From positions 248,001 through 312,000 of the forward strand of contig NZ_LT906468.1 in NCBI RefSeq assembly GCF_900187125.1: a stretch of 64,000 nt of DNA. Direction: 5' to 3'. Numbering within the stretch: the stretch's first letter is position 1; every line of letters starts with the position of its first letter. The notes beneath the pieces are model-generated. The model did no database searches. It worked only from the letters and a program-made list of their open reading frames with translations, and was not told the DNA's origin. The position numbers and the translations under genes were made by a program. The DNA comes from Sphingobacterium mizutaii. Its GTDB lineage: Bacteria; Bacteroidota; Bacteroidia; Sphingobacteriales; Sphingobacteriaceae. Positions 58,924-64,000 of the stretch are shown piece by piece.

Positions 58924-58974
58924 AATTAATTTTATTGTGCAAATGGTTTTTTAAATATTTATTATAATACAAGA

Positions 58975-60117
58975 TTAAACTGCTAATAGATCCTTTTGAA
59001 GAATTTTCCTGTTTTTAAATCTTTCAGTCGCTAGGTGGCAATGAAGTAGAAATTCATGATAAAACTTTTGATCTCGTAGATGCGATAAATAATCTAGACT
59101 TCTTTTCTCCATATCTATAAGATCTTGATTAACTTTCACTTGCAGAATTTCTCCGTTCAAGTCCATAAAAAAATGGCTTCCTTTTTTTGAATATCCTAGT
59201 TTATATTCTCTATTCTTTGTATTTGATTTAAACATTTTTATTGTATTGAATAGCATTTCATTGTCCCGTGTAACGTCCCATTTCACCAAATTTCTATGAA
59301 CGAATAACGGCCTGTCATCCAGATCGTGCTGAATCATCGCGACTCCCAAAAACTCTTGTTTTTCCCCAAGATATCCGCATGAGGCCGGTTCCACCCCAAT
59401 CATCACAAATGAAGAACCCAGAGCATCCCAAGCAAATTTGAAAGTGTCCTTATCTCCGAAGAGAAGCTGATGGAAAATCTCATTCCTCTGATTAAAAAAT
59501 AAAGCTAAATTCAGCTCTTTCCAACATCTCTCTTTATTAATAAGTAGTTGTCCGCTTTCCTGTTCTTTTACAAAAAATTTATCACTCCCTATAATTTTCC
59601 AAATAGGATTATCCACGGCTGTCAACCAGAAGTCTGGCCAGAAAATAGCTCCAATTTTTTTAAACTCCTCCGTTTCAAAAAAGAAAGAAGGATCTCTCAA
59701 GCAGTTGTTGTCGCAATCGAGAAAAAGTATATCTTTAAAGCGACTTAATTTTATCGCAAGGGGTTTTAGCATTACACCTGTCAGTTCTGTTTCTTCAAAA
59801 TTCAAGAAGTCCCTACATTCAACATCAAAATCAGATAACTGTTCTATACATTGCTCTGATAGCTCATTGCCTAAGTACCAAAATTCAACAGGTAATCTGC
59901 AACCTAAATAACGTAGATTTTTTATCGCTATCCATGCACAAGTAAAATATGTTACACCACCGCCACACATGACAATTCCCCTTCCTTTAAAGTAATCAGA
60001 AGGATAAATGGAAATAGAGTGTAGATGATCTGTCCATATATTCCGTATTTCATTAATTTCCTCTTCAGCTAGCAAGAAATCAATTTCTCTTATGCCATTT
60101 CTATTAAATGTCGACAT
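58975..60117 (-). CDS. Glycosyltransferase, MNN1/GT71-like
   Basis: A 380-residue soluble protein. FKGRGIVMCGGGVTYFTCAW near residue 44 is followed by LRYLGCRLPVEFWYLGNELS, LTGVMLKPLAIKLSRFKDIL, FLDCDNNCLRDPSFFFE (DxD-type metal site near residue 155) and GAIFWPDFWLTAVDNPIWKI. This is the pattern of alpha-mannosyltransferase (MNN1-like, PF11051) enzymes, known mostly from fungi but present in bacterial glycan and RiPP loci. The C-terminal part is helical. It overlaps the GT32-like gene by 14 bases, so the two glycosyltransferases are coupled. The acceptor may be the cluster's peptide; this is inference. Confidence 0.75.
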   Translation of the reverse strand: MSTFNRNGIREIDFLLAEEEINEIRNIWTDHLHSISIYPSDYFKGRGIVMCGGGVTYFTCAWIAIKNLRYLGCRLPVEFWYLGNELSEQCIEQLSDFDVECRDFLNFEETELTGVMLKPLAIKLSRFKDILFLDCDNNCLRDPSFFFETEEFKKIGAIFWPDFWLTAVDNPIWKIIGSDKFFVKEQESGQLLINKERCWKELNLALFFNQRNEIFHQLLFGDKDTFKFAWDALGSSFVMIGVEPASCGYLGEKQEFLGVAMIQHDLDDRPLFVHRNLVKWDVTRDNEMLFNTIKMFKSNTKNREYKLGYSKKGSHFFMDLNGEILQVKVNQDLIDMEKRSLDYLSHLRDQKFYHEFLLHCHLATERFKNRKILQKDLLAV

Positions 60118-60769
60118 GATACAAATTTTTAGAAACCCATGAATGCAACCAGTAATGAATCATTGCCTGTGTAATTTCACCTTCAGGAGGATTTCTAATC
60201 TCACTGTAATCATAAGCAAAGGCGTCCTTGACAGGAATTGGATTCATATATGTGTTTGGATACTTAGCGAAACTATCTCTCATTCGGTACGGCCCGGAAA
60301 ACTGAGGTGTAAGAAATTTTTCCCTATCACCGTTCTCATACAATTCCGCTATATCCTTTGATAAACCCATTAAGAATGGATCACTTTTTATGCAGCAAAA
60401 GAACTCCGAGGCCAAGGTTCCATTAGAAGGATCAATGAGCATAAAACCATTCCTATAGTTGTCTTTTAGTGAAAAAAAGGCGTCAATGTCAATAAGCTCA
60501 ATATCCCAATCGACATAAAATCCACCATACTCATGAATGATAAGATATCTTGCAATATCACCTGCCTCCGCGTGATTTCTCGCATTGATAAATGCATCAT
60601 ATGAAAATCTGTGAAACTTGTAAAGAAAATCTGCAATTTTCGAATCATCCCAACGCTCTATTGCGAACCCATGTTTCTCCAACACTTTCCAGGAGTTGAG
60701 GCACCGAAGAATAAACTCATTTACTCCAGGACCGACTATTTGGTGAATTATTTTAGGAACATTGCTCAT
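60104..60769 (-). CDS. GT32-like glycosyltransferase (Gly_transf_sug)
   Basis: A 221-residue enzyme: VPKIIHQIVGPGVNEFILRC, SWKVLEKHGFAIERWDDSKI, ARNHAEAGDIARYLIIHEYG and GFYVDWDIELIDIDAFF. The A(E/S)AGDIARY...GG-YVDWD sequence with its DxD is the signature of the OCH1/capsular sugar transferase family (GT32). The end, MIHYWLHSWV, holds the usual His-x-x-x-Trp. It is the first gene of the operon that runs down to the LanC-like gene at 49290. The intergenic region upstream (60770 on) should contain the main promoter. Confidence 0.82.
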   Translation of the reverse strand: MSNVPKIIHQIVGPGVNEFILRCLNSWKVLEKHGFAIERWDDSKIADFLYKFHRFSYDAFINARNHAEAGDIARYLIIHEYGGFYVDWDIELIDIDAFFSLKDNYRNGFMLIDPSNGTLASEFFCCIKSDPFLMGLSKDIAELYENGDREKFLTPQFSGPYRMRDSFAKYPNTYMNPIPVKDAFAYDYSEIRNPPEGEITQAMIHYWLHSWVSKNLYHVDI

Positions 60770-61333
60770 ATATATAATTTAAAAACTCGACTAAGTTAAG
60801 GTGATTAACATAGTTTATTGATCAGTATGTGTCTATTTTAAATAATATAAAAACTTAAAATGATCGATGATAATTTCATTAATTATAGATGGTTTCATCA
60901 TCATTCTTAAAGCTAACAGCCATAGATCTAACCGCAAAAAAAAATCGACGAAACGCCTATTGAACTACATGAAATACTGATTACGCTCCATATCTTAAAA
61001 AAGCAACTTTGTTGTTCAATGAAATAGACTTATCCAATTGGCGTCTTTTGACCAATTTAACGTGTTATAATTAGCTTGTATTGGATCTTGGTTTATTGGC
61101 AGATAAATGCTTACCCCGCTAAATGATTTTATTGGCATTCCCAAAAAAGCATCTGTATATCCCTTGTAGAGAATTACTTTATCCAGTTGTTGTTTTATTG
61201 TCTTCCTAAGAAGCTAAAACCTGTAATAAATTAAGGAATCATGATTCAAGAATCAAGTTAACTATCCCCTGAAAGGTTCAGATTTCAATCTTCATTTAAG
61301 TCCCTTTGGAAGGTTAAAGAAAATGCAAATCAA
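60770..61333. other. ~560-base spacer upstream of the RiPP operon
   Basis: AT-rich sequence with no coherent ORF. It presumably contains the promoter of the GT32-to-LanC operon and may carry binding sites for the LytTR regulator encoded at 63.0 kb, but I see no clear pair of LytTR-type direct repeats. Confidence 0.4.
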
Positions 61334-61548
61334 TTAAAACTTGTTGTTAAGAATCTGATTCAGACTAACCTTATAATAATTTGCAAAATCAATTAACATT
61401 TCAACTGTAAGACGATCAAACTTTCCTTTTTCAATGTCTTCCATTTCATGAATTCTGAATCCTAATGACATGCAAATTTCTTTTGGGATTTGCCATTTTT
61501 TCCCCTAAGTTCATTCAGACTCTTCCCAATTATTTCTCTATGTTTCAT
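61334..61548 (-). pseudogene. XRE-type HTH gene with a one-base loss in an A run
   Basis: ATG 61548 begins MKHREIIGKSLNELRGK; a six-A run then sends the frame to an early stop. With seven A it would read on as KWQIPKEICMSLGFRIHEME, DIEKGKFDRLTVEMLIDFAN, YYKVSLNQILNNKF to TAA at 61334-61336. The pattern is a helix-turn-helix of the XRE type, ~71 residues. It could be a regulator of the RiPP cluster if the shift is a sequencing error or a phase switch. Confidence 0.55.
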
Positions 61549-61899
61549 ATGCGAGTATTACCTATCAATGTTTTAGATTAGTTATTTAAAAAACTTCTAT
61601 TTTAGCATTTGGTCGATCATCTCTCGCTAAAGAGAACCGCACTTATTTAGCTGTTCATTCACATTGCTGCTTTCCAAACAGTTAATACCTCTAAACATTT
61701 AAAAATGGATAAATTCGATCAACGGCAATTTGATATCCACAAAATGGGCATCCCTCTCCATATCTTAGTAAATAAATGAAATTGGATAAATGAAGAACTT
61801 TATTTTGAAATGCAATTTCCTGGTGTATATATCCTAAATAAAGGTTTTTTTATTATTTTTATCTTAAAACATATTACATAAATTTTACAAAAGGCTTGT
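61549..61899. other. ~350-base spacer without a supported gene
   Basis: AT-rich divergent spacer between the HTH pseudogene and the histidine kinase gene. A copy of CATCCCTCTCCATATCTTA-type sequence near 61750 resembles CTCCATATCTTA near 60986, a short dispersed repeat of unknown meaning. No ORF is supported. Confidence 0.35.
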
Positions 61900-62976
61900 A
61901 TGGGAGGAAATTTTAACTGGTCGAAATGGTATACGCCAAAGGTTCGTGTTGTGTCCCATATTTTATTTTGGTTCCTAGTCAGCGCATTATACTATATAAA
62001 TTATAACAGGATCGGAGGAGAGTGGACTTGGATCTTTGTATCAAAAGAATTGTTTGTGACTGGGAGCCTTTATTATTCTGCATCTTGGATAATATCCAAG
62101 TGGGTATCCAAAGGGAAATTATATCCCTTGATCGTGTTTTTCATATTTGCGTACATATGGTGGATTGGATGGACTTATATCCTTTGTCAGGCGGTTGAAG
62201 ATTTGATAGGTAAAACCGAGTCGCGATTTAATAATTATATACGTTTTATTTTAGAAGATGGATTCTTTGGACTTTTTCATTTCAAGAAATTTGCAGCATT
62301 AATTTTGGATTTCATGTATATGGCGGCTATTCCACTAGCTCCAAAGCTTACCAAAGTCGTGATGGAAGGGTCCATAAAGATGGTTAAATTGGAACGAGAT
62401 AATTTAGCAATGGAGCTCGCTTTTTTGAAATCCCAAGTATCACCTCATCTCCTGTTCAATGTATTAAACAGTCTATATCGAATGTCTGAAAAAAACGATC
62501 CAAATACTTCTAAAACAGTTCTTCAGCTTTCTAATTTGATGCGATATGTATTGTATGAAGGACAGAATGAGGAAATATCATTAAAAAAAGAAGTTGAATT
62601 TATAAAAAACTACGTTGAGCTTTTCAAGATACGACATGGAAATAAAGTTCCTATTGAGACAGATATTGCAATCATTAATGAACCTTACAGAGTAATCCCA
62701 TTAATCCTAATTCCTTTTGTAGAAAACGCCTTTAAGCACGGTATTGAACGGAGCCGATACAACGCCTGGATCAATATTTCTCTACGCTTGGTTCAGGATA
62801 CCTTGATCCTATCGGTAAGCAATGGAGTAAACAACAATGCTGAAAAGCCAGTGGCCGGTGGATTGGGGCTACAAAATGTTAAACGGAGATTAAAACTCTA
62901 TTACCCAGACCGTCATACGTTGAACATAAAAGAAATGGAAAATAGTTATTCGGTTGAATTGATTGTAAATTTATAA
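61900..62976 (+). CDS. LytS-family sensor histidine kinase
   Basis: A 358-residue kinase of the His_kinase (PF06580) type. Membrane helices span the N-terminal ~150 residues (HILFWFLVSALYYINY, LYPLIVFFIFAYIWWIGWTY, LILDFMYMAAIPLA). The phospho-accepting His183 is in LKSQVSPHLLFNVLNSLYRM. The ATP-binding part has PLILIPFVENAFKHGIE (N box) and GGLGLQNVKRRLKLYYP (G box). There is no separate sensor domain, as usual for the Bacteroidota class. It is 10 bases from the LytTR regulator gene, forming a two-component pair. Similar pairs flank Bacteroidota RiPP clusters, so it probably controls this one. Confidence 0.92.
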   Translation: MGGNFNWSKWYTPKVRVVSHILFWFLVSALYYINYNRIGGEWTWIFVSKELFVTGSLYYSASWIISKWVSKGKLYPLIVFFIFAYIWWIGWTYILCQAVEDLIGKTESRFNNYIRFILEDGFFGLFHFKKFAALILDFMYMAAIPLAPKLTKVVMEGSIKMVKLERDNLAMELAFLKSQVSPHLLFNVLNSLYRMSEKNDPNTSKTVLQLSNLMRYVLYEGQNEEISLKKEVEFIKNYVELFKIRHGNKVPIETDIAIINEPYRVIPLILIPFVENAFKHGIERSRYNAWINISLRLVQDTLILSVSNGVNNNAEKPVAGGLGLQNVKRRLKLYYPDRHTLNIKEMENSYSVELIVNL

Positions 62977-62986
62977 TAACGAAATA

Positions 62987-63694
62987 ATGATTAGATGTAT
63001 TATAGTAGATGACGAGGAATTGGCACAAGAAATTCTTGTAGAACAGATTGACAAGATTCCTGATTTAGAGCTCTTGGGTGTATATGACAGTGCTTTGGAT
63101 GCTATGCCAATAGTCCGATCTGGTGATGTCGATCTGGTCTTTAGCGATATCCAGATGCCTGAGATAAGTGGTGTCTCATTTTTAAAAAGCTTAAAAAAAT
63201 CACCGCTGTTCATTTTTGTTACAGGTGACCCTAACCATGCTATTGAAAGTTTCGAATTGGATGTGGTGGATTATATCCTCAAACCATTTGGTTTAGATAG
63301 GCTATTGAAGTCTGTAAATAAAGTCAGGGCTCTTCTGGACTCACAAAATTTTAATACCCCCAATAGAGATTTTCTTATCATAAAGGATAGAAACTCGAAT
63401 ATTATTATGCCTTATAATGAAATATACTTCATTAAAAGTGATGGGGATTATGTTACGATAGCGACCGAAGAAAAAAATTACGTAGTCTGTAAAAGGCTTG
63501 CGGAAATTGTGGACGCGCTCAATTCAGCGAAACAATTTTTCAGAGTGCAAAAATCATATGTCATTAACCTCGATTTTGCAAAAACCATAAATGGGAATAT
63601 CATTAAAATGAGAGGTAATATTGGAGAGATACCTATCGGCGGACAGTACAAAGCAGAGTTATATAAAAGATTAGGAATTACGGGTACAGATTAA
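62987..63694 (+). CDS. LytTR-family response regulator
   Basis: A 235-residue regulator. The receiver is residues 1-120 with the acidic pair VDDEELA (8-10), phosphoacceptor Asp54 in LVFSDIQMPEISG, Thr near 80 (IFVTGDPNHA) and KPF near 98. The LytTR DNA-binding domain is residues ~130-230: DFLIIKDRNSNIIMPYNEIY, FIKSDGDYVTIATEEKNYVV, FFRVQKSYVINLDFAKTING and GEIPIGGQYKAEL. It pairs with the kinase just before it and converges on the LanB-type gene with a 4-base overlap. Confidence 0.93.
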   Translation: MIRCIIVDDEELAQEILVEQIDKIPDLELLGVYDSALDAMPIVRSGDVDLVFSDIQMPEISGVSFLKSLKKSPLFIFVTGDPNHAIESFELDVVDYILKPFGLDRLLKSVNKVRALLDSQNFNTPNRDFLIIKDRNSNIIMPYNEIYFIKSDGDYVTIATEEKNYVVCKRLAEIVDALNSAKQFFRVQKSYVINLDFAKTINGNIIKMRGNIGEIPIGGQYKAELYKRLGITGTD

Positions 63695-64000
63695 AAGGGT
63701 TGTTTCTTACTATTCGTTGTCGACAAATCAAGTTTTGCCCTATTGATTGAGGATGCATAAAATTTGGTTAAAAAATGGTATATCACCATCTCGTTTTCCC
63801 TTTGATTGGTTAAGAATAAACGGTTGATAAACATATGGGTAAGAGAGGAAAGCAAGCCAAACAATTCGTTTTGATCAGTTCTATTACAATTAAGTCGGTC
63901 GACATTTAGCTCAATTGTCTTTAATCTTTCTTGAAGGATATTATTTATTGTTTGTGCATCTTCATATTGCAAACCAAAAAATTTATCTACCCAAGAACGG
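63691..64000 (-). CDS. C-terminus of a LanB-type / thiopeptide-type bacteriocin biosynthesis protein (partial)
   Basis: The frame is open to the window edge; about 102 residues are seen, ending at TAA 63691-63693. They read RSWVDKFFGLQYEDAQTINN, ILQERLKTIELNVDRL, then LFGLLSSLTHMFINRLFLTN, QRENEMVIYHFLTKFYASSI. The S-x2-H-M-x2-NRLF...E pattern is the end of the lantibiotic dehydratase C-terminal (thiopeptide-type elimination, PF14028) domain, which removes glutamate to leave dehydroalanine/dehydrobutyrine. The rest of the gene is outside the window. Its presence makes a lanthipeptide-like chemistry in this locus likely, together with the LanC-like protein at 49.3 kb. Confidence 0.65.
   Translation of the reverse strand, partial: RSWVDKFFGLQYEDAQTINNILQERLKTIELNVDRLNCNRTDQNELFGLLSSLTHMFINRLFLTNQRENEMVIYHFLTKFYASSINRAKLDLSTTNSKKQPF

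Noticed and set aside
60770..61899. LytTR binding repeats upstream of the RiPP operon
   Set aside because: I looked for two 9-bp direct repeats about 12 bases apart and did not find a convincing pair by eye.

Overview
The window reads as an AT-rich Bacteroidota chromosome, most likely a Sphingobacteriaceae member (Sphingobacterium/Pedobacter type). The signs are TonB/OMP_b-brl_3 outer-membrane proteins, 6-bladed beta-propeller lipoproteins, GG-leader peptides, sigma factors and paired LytS/LytTR regulators of the kind found in this group, and weak Shine-Dalgarno usage. The genus is inferred from these traits, not proven.

Layout. (1) 0-13.5 kb is a stress and housekeeping-like stretch: an FAD/NAD(P)-binding oxidoreductase, an acidic/Ser-Arg/KGG protein, two DUF892 ferritin-like proteins, a type IB topoisomerase, a PBP2-type penicillin-binding protein and two paralogous ECF sigma factors. 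Both sigma genes carry the same structured leader. (2) At 13.85 kb lies the 3' half of a tRNA-Lys(CUU)-like gene with its terminator. This is a probable attachment scar, and it marks the start of accessory DNA. It is followed by a lone helicase-nuclease gene (14.5-17.0 kb), broken AraC and acetyltransferase genes, and a complete fluoride-resistance unit (fluoride riboswitch, CLC-F-type transporter, DUF190 protein; 18.5-20.3 kb). (3) 20.3-25.8 kb is a graveyard: frameshifted UPF0489-like, cytidylyltransferase and GT29-like genes, and a GG-leader toxin-like gene. (4) 25.7-37.8 kb holds surface functions: GT-C enzymes, two beta-propeller proteins, two tiny secreted paralogs with Thr-Asp repeat tails, a large outer-membrane receptor-like protein, and a Gtr-type glycosylation operon. 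(5) 38.1-46.9 kb is a conflict/defence locus. HEPN and Shedu remnants are followed by a tight seven-gene operon: HTH regulator, D12 adenine methyltransferase, Septu-like ATPase, HNH nuclease, MORC/GHKL ATPase, an unknown protein and a RES-domain protein. (6) 47.8-49.1 kb encodes an erythromycin-esterase-family protein. (7) 49.3 kb to the end is a RiPP locus: a four-Cys GG precursor, radical SAM/SPASM maturase, C39 peptidase-ABC transporter, LanC-like protein, three glycosyltransferases, an outer-membrane barrel protein, a LytS/LytTR pair and the C-terminus of a LanB-type protein running off the edge.

How the parts work together. The RiPP genes suggest a secreted peptide that is matured by radical SAM and/or LanB/LanC chemistry, possibly glycosylated, and exported with cleavage at Gly-Gly. 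The 39-47 kb operon looks like a composite restriction-like immune system in which methylation may mark self DNA and ATPase/nuclease modules and a RES effector respond to non-self DNA.

Caution: many apparent frameshifts sit in A/T homopolymers. Some may be real decay, some phase-variable tracts, and some sequencing errors. All functions are read from motifs by eye, with no database search.
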